34,424 nt of DNA from assembly GCF_010500835.1 (NCBI RefSeq), contig NZ_JAAAMJ010000027.1:1-34424 (forward strand), written 5' to 3'. This DNA comes from Aurantimonas aggregata (GTDB lineage: Bacteria; Pseudomonadota; Alphaproteobacteria; Rhizobiales; Rhizobiaceae). Under the pieces are notes generated by a model. It ran no database searches and had not been told where the DNA came from. It worked only from the letters and a program-made list of their open reading frames with translations. Below are positions 23,366 through 31,393 of this stretch, in pieces. Numbering within the stretch: position 1 is the first letter of the stretch; the number at the start of each line of letters is the position of its first letter. A program made the position numbers and the translations under genes.

Positions 23366-24334
23366 ATGCGCCGCATTCCGATCATTGCCATTGCCCTGCT
23401 CTGTGGAATTGCTTCGGCAAACGCCCAGACCAACCTGCGCTTTGCCCATACCCAACCGCCGAGCGACACCCATCACGCGGCAGCCGAGCACTTCGCGGAG
23501 CGGGTGTCCGAACTGACCGGCGGAGAAATCACGGTGACGGTGCATCCGGCGGGAGAACTCGGCAGCGACCCGTCGATCCTCGAGGGCGTGCGGCTGGGCA
23601 CGATCGACATCGCCCAGACCGGAAATCCGTTCTACACCCGCTTCGAGCCGAAGCTGAACGTCCTCGACCTGCCGTATTTGTTCAATGACTACGCGCACGC
23701 CTATAGCGTCGTCGACGGCGAGATCGGCGATCAACTGCTCGGCGAACTCGAGAAGCACCGGATGAAAGGGCTCGCCTTCTGGGAGATCGGCTTTCGAAAG
23801 GTCACGAATTCGGTCAGGGCCGTGCAGACCGTCGACGACCTGAAGGGCCTGAAGATCCGCACCACGCCCAATCCGGCGCACATCCAGGCGTTCGAAAAAT
23901 GGGGGGCAATCCCGACGCCGATGGCTTTCACGGAAGTCTATCTGGCGCTGGAGACCGGGGCAGTGGACGGCCAGGAGAACCCGCTCAACATTACCCGCTC
24001 GAACCGTTTCCAGGAGGTGCAGAAGCATCTTTCCTACACCGACCACGCCTACACGGCGTCGGTGGTCTCGATGAACCTGGCGAAGTTCAACGGCCTGAGC
24101 GAAGAACACCAGAAGGCCCTCCTCACGGCCGCCAAGGAGGCCGCAGACTTCCAGCGTCAGCGCAACCGGGAGTCGGAGGCGGCGGATCTGGCCGCCATCG
24201 AGGAGGCCGGCGTCCAGGTCGTCCAGGACCTCGACCTCGCGCCGTTCAAGGACGCGGTCGTCGAGGCCGGGATCGAGAGCTTCGCGGCAGAGCAAGGCCG
24301 CGAGATCGTCGACGCTATCATCGCCGCGCAATAG
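23366..24334 (+). CDS. dctP: TRAP transporter substrate-binding protein DctP (system 3)
   Basis: The 322-residue protein has a short signal peptide (about 1-20, ending ANAQ). Then come NLRFAHTQPPSDTHHAAAEHFAERV, ELGSDPSILEGVRLGTIDIA, FRKVTNSVRAVQTVDDLKGL, KIRTT and GAVDGQENP. The KIRTT arginine is the conserved ligand-binding position. GGGAGG six bases upstream fixes the ATG at 23366. dctQ follows three bases after the stop and, unlike systems 1 and 2, no hairpin lies between them. The three DctP proteins differ clearly, so they probably bind different but related acids. Confidence 0.93.
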   Translation: MRRIPIIAIALLCGIASANAQTNLRFAHTQPPSDTHHAAAEHFAERVSELTGGEITVTVHPAGELGSDPSILEGVRLGTIDIAQTGNPFYTRFEPKLNVLDLPYLFNDYAHAYSVVDGEIGDQLLGELEKHRMKGLAFWEIGFRKVTNSVRAVQTVDDLKGLKIRTTPNPAHIQAFEKWGAIPTPMAFTEVYLALETGAVDGQENPLNITRSNRFQEVQKHLSYTDHAYTASVVSMNLAKFNGLSEEHQKALLTAAKEAADFQRQRNRESEAADLAAIEEAGVQVVQDLDLAPFKDAVVEAGIESFAAEQGREIVDAIIAAQ

Positions 24335-24337
24335 GCC

Positions 24338-24808
24338 ATGCGCTCCACCCTCGCACTCGTCCGCCGCGTTCTCGACGCGGCGGCCGCAGTCCTCCTGGTG
24401 ATCGTCCTCGCCCTCACGTGCTCGCAGGTCGTCTTCCGCTACGTCCTCGGCATCTCGATGCCGTGGACGGAAGAGCTGACGCGCCTGCTCTTCGTATGGC
24501 TCGTCCTCATCGGGGCTTCGCGGACCAGTCACATGGCCATTGACCTCGTGCCGATGTCGATGCGCGCCGGCCCTGCGCGCAGGACGCTCGAGCTCGGCGC
24601 TACAGGCGTGGGCATCCTCACGCTTCTGGTGCTCATCCGCTACACTGTCGACCTCCTCGAGATCGTCGCCTACGACAGGTTCACCGCGCTCGGTATCTCG
24701 GTTCAATATCTGTACTGGTCGGTGATCGTCGGCGGCGGATTGTGGATCGCGATGAGTCTCGCCGAGCTCTTCGTCCGCCGCCCCCCCGAACCGCCGACCA
24801 CCGCATGA
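24338..24808 (+). CDS. dctQ: TRAP transporter small permease DctQ (system 3)
   Basis: The 156-residue protein has four hydrophobic segments and the family motif FRYVLGISMPWTEELTRLLFVW (about 31-52) with EELTR before helix 2. The length is typical. It starts three bases after dctP and overlaps dctM by four bases (ATGA). It is the small scaffold subunit of the TRAP permease in the inner membrane. Confidence 0.9.
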   Translation: MRSTLALVRRVLDAAAAVLLVIVLALTCSQVVFRYVLGISMPWTEELTRLLFVWLVLIGASRTSHMAIDLVPMSMRAGPARRTLELGATGVGILTLLVLIRYTVDLLEIVAYDRFTALGISVQYLYWSVIVGGGLWIAMSLAELFVRRPPEPPTTA

Positions 24809-26091
24809 GCCTGCTCCTTTTGACCGGGCTGATGATCGGCCTCGCCGTCCTCGGCGTTCCGCTTGTATTCGCGCTGCTCGCCTCCTCGATCGCCACCCTG
24901 GTGATCACGCGGCCGGAATTGCCGCTGGCGGTCGTCCCGCAGCTCTTCACGCAGGGAATCGACAGCTTTGCGCTGATCGCGATCGTTCTCTTCTTCCTGG
25001 CGGGGGAACTTATGAGTGCCGGCGGCGTCACCGAACGCATCCTTGCCTTCGCCCGCGCCCTGGTCGGCCATCTGCGCGGCGGTCTCGCTCAGGTCGGGAT
25101 CTTCGGCTCCGTCATCATGTCCGGCATTTCCGGCTCGGCCGTTGCCGATGCGGCCGCGATCGGTCCGCTTCTCATCCGCTCGATGAAAGGCGCCGGGTAT
25201 CCGGCCGGGTTCTCGGCTGCGCTGATGGGCTCGGCGTCGATCCTCGCGCCCATCCTGCCGCCGTCGATCCCGATGATCATCTACGCGGTCATCTCCGGTT
25301 CCTCGGTGGGCGCGATGTTCCTCGCGGGCGTGGTTCCGGGCTTCCTGATAGCGGTGTCGCTCAGCGTCATCGCCTATTTCCGCGCCGGGCAGCTGGACCT
25401 GCCGCGGGAACCGCGGGCGACAGGGAGGGAGATCCGCACCGCCTTGGGGCGCGCCATCTTCGCGCTTCTGGCACCGGTGATGATCGTCGTCGGCATTCGC
25501 GGCGGGATATTCACCGTCACCGAAGCCGCGGCCGTCATCGTCCTCTACGTCCTGGCAATCAGCATCTTCGTCTTTCGCGGGCTGAAGCTCTCGGACATCG
25601 CTCAGGCGCTGGTCCGGGCGGCACATGGCACGGCCTCGATCATGGTGATCTTGGGCGCCTCGTCGATCTTTGCCTGGATCATCGCGGATCAGGGCGCGGG
25701 ACGCGCTTTTGCGGGCTACTTCCAGATGCTGGGAGCGCCCGACTGGGGCATGCTCCTGCTCATCAACCTGCTCTTCCTCATCGTCGGGATGTTTCTTGAC
25801 CCGCTCGCGGCGCTGATCATCCTCGTGCCGATCTTCCTGCCTCTCGCCATCGAACTGGGCGTGGATTCCGTTCAGTTCGGGGTGATGATCGTGCTGAACC
25901 TGATGATTGGCTTGATGACGCCGCCCGTAGGGTTCCTGATCTTTATGACAGCCTCGATGGGTGAGGTTTCTCCCGGCGCGGTTATTAAGCAGTCCCTGCC
26001 GTTCATCGTAGCGCTGCTCGTGGTACTGGCGATCGTGACGTTCATACCAGCGGCCACGCTTTGGCTTCCAGCGCTCTTCTCCGGCAATTAA
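24805..26091 (+). CDS. dctM: TRAP transporter large permease DctM (system 3)
   Basis: The 428-residue protein has the full DctM pattern: FALIAIVLFFLAGELMSAG, RGGLAQVGIFGSVIMSGISG, ILAPILPPSIPMIIYA, GMFLDPLAALIILVPIF and LNLMIGLMTPPVGFLIF. Its SAS replaces the SST/SAT usually seen before the GP-PPSIP loop, and AP replaces GP. It is the last gene of the catabolic cluster. The DNA after its stop is a mobile-element graveyard. Confidence 0.92.
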   Translation: MSLLLLTGLMIGLAVLGVPLVFALLASSIATLVITRPELPLAVVPQLFTQGIDSFALIAIVLFFLAGELMSAGGVTERILAFARALVGHLRGGLAQVGIFGSVIMSGISGSAVADAAAIGPLLIRSMKGAGYPAGFSAALMGSASILAPILPPSIPMIIYAVISGSSVGAMFLAGVVPGFLIAVSLSVIAYFRAGQLDLPREPRATGREIRTALGRAIFALLAPVMIVVGIRGGIFTVTEAAAVIVLYVLAISIFVFRGLKLSDIAQALVRAAHGTASIMVILGASSIFAWIIADQGAGRAFAGYFQMLGAPDWGMLLLINLLFLIVGMFLDPLAALIILVPIFLPLAIELGVDSVQFGVMIVLNLMIGLMTPPVGFLIFMTASMGEVSPGAVIKQSLPFIVALLVVLAIVTFIPAATLWLPALFSGN

Positions 26092-26318
26092 CAGCGGGTT
26101 CGTAGCTGACGGCCGACATGGAAAGACGCTTCGCCGGGATTCAAGAGCACACCCGCAAGGCGTAACCTAGCGCGCTACGTTGATCGTTTCCCGAACGAGC
26201 TCTGACCGGTCTGAAACGGCTCGCGGAGACAACTGCAGCTATCGGCGGCGAGGCCGTCACCCTCTTCACTTGACCTTTAAAATCATAAAGCTGGTTGGCG
26301 ACGGATAGCGCGACTGAT
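26092..26318. other. Intergenic region after the third TRAP operon
   Basis: These 227 bases hold no recognisable gene. A short palindrome (TAGCGCGCTA, 26168-26177) and a weak TCGTT/AACGA stem (26184-26198) are present. Neither is a convincing terminator. The region marks the change from orderly operons to insertion-sequence debris. Confidence 0.4.
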
Positions 26319-26590
26319 TCAAGACTCCCGCATGACCTTCGATGTCGCGGCCCGCTTCAAGATCTCGCGTTCCTGCCGCAGAATCTCGTTCTCCCGCCGC
26401 AGCCGCTTCAACTCCGCCGCCAGATCTTCCTGCCGATCGGGTGGTGGCGCATCCAGATCGCGCTCACGGCGTTTGTCGAGCCAGCGACGCAACGTCGAAA
26501 ATCCAATGCCGAGATCCTCCGCGATCTCACGCTTCGGTCATCCGCTCGCCTCGACCAGATGCACGGCCCCGCTTCGAATTCCTGATCATG
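26319..26590 (-). pseudogene. Decayed IS3-family transposase OrfA
   Basis: After repair the minus strand reads EFEAG, AVHLVEASG, then REIAEDLGIGFSTLRRWLDK, then the leucine-zipper-like part AAELKRLRRENEILRQEREI. This is the helix-turn-helix plus coiled-coil plan of IS3-type OrfA. An in-frame TGA at 26538-26540 and at least one frameshift (about 26555-26575) break it. The frame ends at TCA 26319-26321. No orfB follows on the same strand. It differs in sequence from the orfA at the window ends. Confidence 0.75.
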
Positions 26591-26886
26591 TGCCGAGGCG
26601 TGGTGTAGCTACGGTTTGGCAACGGGTTTTCTGACAGGGTCGAACTGATTAGCTTGCCGTTGCTGACCGTTCCGCTAGATGCGGTGTGCGCCGCCGAATG
26701 GCGGTCTGCCGCCCACGCGCCGCCATTCCCTTGCATCCTCGCATGCCATATCAGCACTTTCACAGAGCAGCTACCACCCGCGTATGGCGTGTGTCTGTCA
26801 GGCGGCAGGCCACGGGCGACGGGGGGGAGAGGGGGCGTGGCTTGCGGCGACCCGGCCCCACCCCCTACCCTGAGTGCCGCCGCTTC

Positions 26887-27215
26887 CTATTCCGCCAGCG
26901 GCCGCAGCAAGGCCGGGATCATGGGCAACGTGACGGTCGTGATATCCACCGTGTTCTGCGCCGGGCGGTCCGAGGCGCCAACCAGCCCCGCCAGGTGCGC
27001 ATCGTCGACGACGCGGCCGTGTCGGCCCTTCAGTTCGCCGTGCACCGCCACCTCCCGGCCGCCATGGTCAACACGCACGATCGTATTGCCAACGGTGATG
27101 CGGAGTTGCTCGCGATCAGCCGCAACGGCACCGAATAGGCGTTGCCGTCGATCGCGACGGCACAATCAGCGCCGACCCGCCGCATCAGGTCGCGGGCTGT
27201 CGTGAAGGGCCGCGT
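26887..27215 (-). pseudogene. Fragment of an IS21-family transposase IstA, C-terminal part
   Basis: One minus-strand frame gives TRPFTTARDLMRRVGADCAV and IDGNAYSVPLRLI. After a frameshift near 27115 another frame gives ITVGNTIVRVDHGGREVAVH, GRHGRVVDDAHLAGLVG and finally LLRPLAE. This is the C-terminal beta-rich region of IstA-type transposases, beyond the DDE core. The N-terminal DNA-binding and catalytic parts and IstB are missing. The fragment abuts another transposase fragment on the opposite strand at about 27220. Confidence 0.7.
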
Positions 27216-27228
27216 ACCGGTCAACCGA

Positions 27229-27285
27229 GACGTCGTGCGCAGCCTGTTCGTTCTCGATGCCTGCGACCGCGAGATCATCGCCTAA
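27229..27285 (+). pseudogene. Short fragment of an IS3-type OrfB (DDE) transposase
   Basis: The plus strand reads DVVRSLFVLDACDREIIA then stop. This resembles the segment of IS3-family OrfB around the first catalytic-domain strands (…VVRVAFALDxxDREVIxW…). Only about 18 codons remain, so the assignment is tentative. It joins the IstA fragment directly. Confidence 0.4.
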
Positions 27286-27979
27286 CCGGCGACTCTTCTA
27301 ATTTGCCGCCGTCTACCTTGCGCTCTCCTCTTCCGTGCGATGTGCTAATCGCTTAGATTCCGCGAAGGTCAGCACAGGGTGAATCTCGTCCCGTGCGAGA
27401 CAGATCGCCACCGCCTTGCCGTCGATAGTGCCGCATAAGCAGCGCAAGATCAGCGGCACCCGATGTGGAAGAATGAGGAAGGACGTGGGGATGCCCACTC
27501 GCCTCAACGGACACATTTTAACAAAAAAACTTAGAATTGATTGAATTGCGAGGGAAGCAGTCTCTTTGGTCCGCTTAATTTGGCTTTTATAGATCAAGAG
27601 CTGAAGGAGAGTATGGAAGCACAAGACAATCTGCTTTTGATTTTAAATGTGGAGTCGATCTAATTACCCTTATCTGCATTAGATAAATGAACTTCTAGTA
27701 TCCATTTCTGCATTTTTCATAGGAAATTCCCTGTATTCAGCACCTCTCGGCCTGGTTTGGCAAAGGATGATCGGCGCTTGATACTTGACGCCGCATTCGG
27801 TCCCACCGACATTGCCGGCAACCCCTAGAGGCATATCGACAAGCGCTCCGGCGCGGGAGCGGCAGCGTCTAGAGGCGACTTCAATCAACCACGCATTTGC
27901 GGGGCGGGATGAGGGTTGCCGACTCGTCGCTGCAAGCCTCTTTCCCGTCTCCTTGCTGGCTCAGCAAGAAAGACGTTTC
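27286..27979. other. AT-rich spacer with no recognisable gene
   Basis: This stretch is clearly richer in A/T (especially 27510-27720) than the rest of the window. A 103-codon minus-strand frame (27313-27624) ends in DGKAVAICLARDEIHPVLTF and looks protein-like in its last third, but I do not recognise it. A 16-codon frame (27613-27663, MEAQDNLLLILNVESI) follows a good AAGGAGAG site and could be a peptide or a gene start now cut off. I make no functional claim for either. Confidence 0.4.
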
Positions 27980-28240
27980 ATGTTCAAAACAAATGCTGCA
28001 CCGAGCCCAGCCGCTCTGCGCAATGAGCTTGCGCCGATCGACCAGCGGCTAATGCCGATCGAGTATCGTCCGATCGACGACCTCACGGCCTACAAAAACA
28101 ATCCTCGCAAGCATCCTGAGAAGCAGCTGGTCAAATTGGCTGCCTCGATCACGCAGTTTGGCTTCGCAATCCCTGTTTTGATTGACGAAGCGGGTGTCAT
28201 CATAGCGGGCGAGGCCCGGGTGGCTGCTGCAAGGCGTGAG
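27980..28240 (+). pseudogene. ParB-like nuclease domain protein, 3' truncated
   Basis: The frame from ATG 27980 encodes about 87 residues of a ParB/Srx-type N-terminal domain: IEYRPIDDLTAYKNNPRKHP, EKQLVKLAASITQFGF, PVLIDEAGVIIAG and GEARVAAARRE, the last matching the conserved box II (GExRxxAA). Related domains head DNA-modification methylases and phage or plasmid partition proteins. At about 28235-28240 the similarity stops and the frame continues only as antisense of the next gene. The catalytic or methylase C-terminal part is therefore lost. Confidence 0.75.
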
Positions 28241-28780
28241 CGCGGCCGGCATCATCCTCTGCAGGCGCTCGAAATCCTCGGCCACGGCGGGGCCGCCGCC
28301 GTCCTCTTCGTCGACGAGCGCACCAATGACGATGTCGTCGATCCGACCGTACGCTTTGGCCGCCTCGAGGGTCGCAACCGTCGTCGCGCCGACCAGCCAC
28401 TCGTAGCCGAGCACGACGGGTGCCGCCGTCGGCTTGAGCATGAAGTTCCCGATCTCGGGGGCGATCTCGTAGATGCCCGAGGAAATGCCGAGATGCGGCA
28501 CGCCCCGCGCCAATGCGAACTGTAGTCCGGCGAGGCGATCGTCCGAATAGAAGACCGCGACGGCGCCAACCGGGCGCTCGCCGAGGCCGAGATCGTCGGC
28601 GGACGGGTCGAGAACCACGCCCTCCGCCTTACCCAGTTCGGCAGCCGCTTCCCGGCCCTTGGCGAGATCGCGCCCGCCGATCAGCAGCGGGAGATCGGGG
28701 TAGCGGGACCGCAACTCTCGTGCGGCCAAGCGACCGATCGCGCCGTAGCCTCCCATCAGGAGGATTGGATTCAACGACAT
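28235..28780 (-). pseudogene. Saccharopine-dehydrogenase-like NAD(P)-dependent oxidoreductase, 3' truncated
   Basis: The minus strand encodes an intact N-terminal part of about 182 residues. Rossmann motif GGYGAIGRLAARELRSRYP (10-28), LLIGGRD, LGISSGIYEIAPEI, VVLGYEWLVGATTVATLEAA and EDFERLQRMMPAALT are typical of the saccharopine-dehydrogenase-like family found beside TetR regulators. After ALT the frame leaves the family and runs into antisense of the ParB-like fragment, so roughly the last half of a protein of about 350 residues is missing. The start codon and promoter side are intact and face two operator-like repeats shared with the divergent TetR gene. Confidence 0.78.
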
Positions 28781-28805
28781 GGCAATTTTCCTTTCCCGAC
28801 CTATA

Positions 28806-28822
28806 ACCTACGAAAGGTAGGT
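28806..28822. promoter_or_regulatory. TetR-type operator 1
   Basis: ACCTAC-GAAAG-GTAGGT is a perfect 6-base inverted repeat with a 5-base spacer, 26 bases before the oxidoreductase start and between the divergent genes. The same half-sites recur at 28835-28851. It is very probably bound by the adjacent TetR-family regulator. Confidence 0.7.
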
Positions 28823-28834
28823 ATGAATTGCATA

Positions 28835-28851
28835 ACCTACTTTTAGTAGCT
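28835..28851. promoter_or_regulatory. TetR-type operator 2
   Basis: ACCTAC-TTTTA-GTAGCT repeats the half-site and spacing of operator 1, with one mismatch in the right arm. The two centres are 29 bases apart, close to three helical turns. It ends at or just before the first possible TetR start codon, so binding would block TetR transcription (autorepression). Confidence 0.65.
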
Positions 28852-29525
28852 TGTGCAAATTGGGGCGACCGTATGCGGGCTGCGATCGAGAAGGCGACAG
28901 GAGAAAGGGTACTCGCAGGCTGTCGAAAGAGGTGCGTCGACGCCAGCTACTCGATACGGCGCTCCGCATCGTCCGAACGGAGGGGGCGGATCGACTGACG
29001 CTCGGTCATCTCGCCGCGTCCGCGGGCGTCTCGAAGCCGGTCGCCTACGATCACTTCGGCACCCGTTCGGGCCTGCTCATCGAACTTTACCGTTGGATCG
29101 ACACGGAACGGGTGAATGCGTTCCGCGACGCCATGGCGACGGGGAACCGGAGTTTCGCGGAAACGGCCGACATGCTCGCCTCCGCCTACATCGACTGTGC
29201 CGCCGACATGACCGACGAGTTCCACGCCGTCGGCGCTGCCCTCGCCGGCAGCGAGGAAAAGGCGGCGGTGTTCCAGGAATTGCTGGACTACTCCGTCCAG
29301 ATGTTCGTGTCCGTCCTGACGCCGTTCGGCGCTCTATCATCTGAGGAGTTGGAGCGGCGTTGCATCGGCCTCGTCGGCGCGGGCGAAGCGCTGTCGGCGG
29401 CTGTGGTGCGCGGCAAACTCGACAGAACCGAAGCCGCCGGGGTCTTTGCATCGTTGATCAAGGGCAGTCTGGATGAGCGTCCGCATGACACCGGCAACGC
29501 CAAGGGGCCAGGCTTCTCAATCTGA
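28851..29525 (+). CDS. TetR-family transcriptional regulator
   Basis: The frame gives up to 224 residues. The helix-turn-helix lies at RRRQLLDTALRIVRTEGADR and LTLGHLAASAGVSKPVAYDH, followed by FGTRSGLLIELYR, an archetypal TetR N-terminus. The C-terminal ligand domain is unassigned. The start is uncertain: TTG 28851 overlaps operator 2, TTG 28860 is next, and GACAGGAGAAAGG at 28895-28907 looks like a ribosome binding site pointing to a start near codon 24 (CTG 28920). It is divergent from the truncated oxidoreductase, which was probably its target. The regulator therefore survives while its target is broken. Confidence 0.85.
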   Translation: MCKLGRPYAGCDREGDRRKGTRRLSKEVRRRQLLDTALRIVRTEGADRLTLGHLAASAGVSKPVAYDHFGTRSGLLIELYRWIDTERVNAFRDAMATGNRSFAETADMLASAYIDCAADMTDEFHAVGAALAGSEEKAAVFQELLDYSVQMFVSVLTPFGALSSEELERRCIGLVGAGEALSAAVVRGKLDRTEAAGVFASLIKGSLDERPHDTGNAKGPGFSI

Positions 29526-29893
29526 TGCCGACAGGGATCGAACACCTCAGCGAGGTCGGCACGGTGTCCGCTATGGCTCGGCATGCCCCAACCCTGACCA
29601 ACGGATTTTTGCCGGAATCCGAACTGCCGTGATGGGCCGAGAGCAGACCGTCCGCTTCCGAGCCGGCAGACGGCAAAAGCCGCCGTTTGCCGATTGACTC
29701 TTCCCCGAGGGCGAGCAGTTGCACGATGCCTCTCGGAAAGGAACGGCACATGCTGACCCCCGCTCGTTAAAAAGATTCTGGAGAGGTCGGAGACGAGCTC
29801 TGCTGGGCTTCCGACAGAACTGACTGGAATCCTGAAGACAAGGCAGCCGCCATAGAATTTATGGCAACACGTTCGGGCAGAGTATTCGCCTGC
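29526..29893. other. Convergent intergenic region with an interspersed repeat
   Basis: This 368-base region lies between the converging TetR and DUF2182 genes. Apart from the repeat at 29632-29663 I see no gene. The short open frames crossing it have no family resemblance and overlap the repeat. Confidence 0.5.
29632..29663 (+). repeat. Intergenic repeat, copy 1
   Basis: ATGGGCCGAGAGCAGACCGT continuing to 29663 matches 27 of 32 bases of 33721-33752 in direct orientation, with the shared block GTCCGCTTCCG. Both copies lie in gaps between convergent genes. GTCCGCTT(T/C)CGG-type intergenic repeats occur in several alphaproteobacteria (recollection, not checked). Confidence 0.55.
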
Positions 29894-30730
29894 TCAGACG
29901 GTCCTCATTGCGATCCAAGCCCCCGCCGCCACGAACATCATTCCGAACGCCAGCGCGAATCTGTCTCCGCGAGGCAGCAGCTTCTCGAGCAGGACGACGA
30001 TAGCCAGCCCGGCGATCCAGTAGACATTCATGATGCCGCCTACGAACAGCAGCGCCATCAGAGCCCAGCAGCAGCCGAGGCAGTAGGCACCGTGTTCCAC
30101 GCCCATGCGGAACGCCCCGAAGCGGCCTTTCTGCCAGTGCCGCGACAGGAATTCGGCAGGCGAGCGGCAGTGTTCCAGGCACACTTGCTTGAATGGAGAC
30201 AACTGGTAGAGGCCGGCGGCGACGAGCAACGCCGCCGTCAGCCACACACTCACCGACCACATCATCGGCTGGGACAGAAGACCGAGCTGTTCGCATGCGA
30301 ACTGAAGAGTGGTGGCGACGAGCGAAAAGGCGAGCCAGACGAGGAGATAACCGCCGAGAAAAAAGCCGGATGGGATCGCGCCGGCGGCGATCTGTCCCCT
30401 ACTCTGTGCATGGCGACTGACGCGGGCGTGGAGCAGCACCATCGGGGCAACGCTTGGGATCATCATGGCGATCATCATGATCCACCACATGCCGACAATG
30501 ACGAACCAGGTCGCGGCGGACCACGCCGCCGCCGGCATCGTCATCCCTGCCTCCCCGCCCGGAAAGATCGCTGGACGACTCATCATCCAGATGTTCATGC
30601 CGGTGCCGGCCCCGACGAGCAGCCACGCCCAGGCCAGCATGGCGAGCGCCACAAGGCCGGTCAGCATGACCAGGCGGTCGCGCCGGATGATTAGCTCCAC
30701 CGCCGATGTCTGCGGGGTCACGTCGGCCAT
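29894..30730 (-). CDS. DUF2182 integral membrane protein (predicted metal-binding)
   Basis: The 278-residue protein has about six or seven hydrophobic helices. The hallmark MWWIMMIAMMIPSVAPMVLL lies at 81-100 and is Met-rich. LSPFKQVCLEHCRSP (177-191, Cys184 and Cys188) and YCLGCCWALM (216-225, Cys217, Cys220, Cys221) are the conserved Cys motifs of DUF2182. Met and Cys clusters in membrane helices suggest soft-metal binding such as copper, but no function is established to my knowledge. It starts one base after the second DUF1326 gene and is the last gene of the three-gene operon. Confidence 0.88.
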   Translation of the reverse strand: MADVTPQTSAVELIIRRDRLVMLTGLVALAMLAWAWLLVGAGTGMNIWMMSRPAIFPGGEAGMTMPAAAWSAATWFVIVGMWWIMMIAMMIPSVAPMVLLHARVSRHAQSRGQIAAGAIPSGFFLGGYLLVWLAFSLVATTLQFACEQLGLLSQPMMWSVSVWLTAALLVAAGLYQLSPFKQVCLEHCRSPAEFLSRHWQKGRFGAFRMGVEHGAYCLGCCWALMALLFVGGIMNVYWIAGLAIVVLLEKLLPRGDRFALAFGMMFVAAGAWIAMRTV

Positions 30731-30731
30731 G

Positions 30732-31364
30732 TCAGACCCTGATCGGCCCCTGGCCGCTCAGATGCAGGCGGGCGAACTGGCCGTAGGAGTTCTCGAGATC
30801 GAAAGCGATCGGCCCCCGCGTCTTTGAGGAGGCGCTGCCGACTTCCGCAAGCGTGTACTCGAACCCGTCGGGCAGGTCGATCCGGGCCCGATGCTCCAGT
30901 CCAGTCACGACATTGCGGATGGGCTCGCCCACCGTGTCGATGAAGCCGTCGATATGGATATTGCCGCGGCGCGCATCGACATCGACGTCCATGTCGATCT
31001 TGCGGAAGGCGGGCTCGAAGAACTCGCTCACCGTCGACGCGAAAACGTTGAACATCGTCCTGCCGGGCTCGGAATCCTCCCCGGACATGATCTTCAGAAG
31101 CGCCTGACGCTGGTCATCGTCGGCGCGCTCGTCGACGATGGGCTGGCACTTGCCGCCACCTTCGTGGATGGCGCCAGGCCACTGGAAGATGAACGCTATG
31201 CGCATCCCGTCGAGACTGACCCTCCCATGGTGCCCCCGCCGGATGTCGATCGCACCGTTCGCCTGGCAGTGTCCGTGCGTCGGCAGGGCATTGAACTGGC
31301 AGGGGCATCCATAGGCGCAGTTGCAATTGACCAGCTCGACCCCTTCGATTTCCCATGGCGTCAT
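30732..31364 (-). CDS. DUF1326 family protein, paralogue 2
   Basis: The 210-residue soluble protein has the Cys-rich start NCNCAYGCPCQF (Cys14, 16, 20, 22) plus Cys33. It continues with FIFQWPGAIHEGGGKCQPIVDE, TMFNVFASTVSEFFEPAF, PIRNVVTGLEHRARIDLPDG and a C-terminal YGQFARLHLSGQGP. There is no signal peptide, so it is probably cytoplasmic. The C-x-C-x3-C-x-C motif could hold a metal or act in thiol chemistry. It is 29 bases after paralogue 1 and one base before the DUF2182 gene. The two paralogues are diverged, roughly one third identical by eye in conserved blocks, so they may form a heterodimer. Confidence 0.88.
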   Translation of the reverse strand: MTPWEIEGVELVNCNCAYGCPCQFNALPTHGHCQANGAIDIRRGHHGRVSLDGMRIAFIFQWPGAIHEGGGKCQPIVDERADDDQRQALLKIMSGEDSEPGRTMFNVFASTVSEFFEPAFRKIDMDVDVDARRGNIHIDGFIDTVGEPIRNVVTGLEHRARIDLPDGFEYTLAEVGSASSKTRGPIAFDLENSYGQFARLHLSGQGPIRV

Positions 31365-31393
31365 GACATTATCCTTTCGGGTTCGGTCAAGCC

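Noticed and set aside
23291-24706. Minus-strand open frame of 471 codons
   Set aside because: Antisense of dctP and dctQ of TRAP system 3, which have signal peptide, motifs and a good ribosome binding site.
26820-26840. Possible G-quadruplex in the G-rich run GGGGGGGAGAGGGGGCGTGG
   Set aside because: Only two long G-runs with no regular set of four short-looped tracts, and it lies in IS debris with no promoter next to it.
27980-28525. A complete ParB-domain protein of about 180 codons
   Set aside because: After about codon 87 the frame is only the antisense of the oxidoreductase gene, so the open frame across the junction is accidental.
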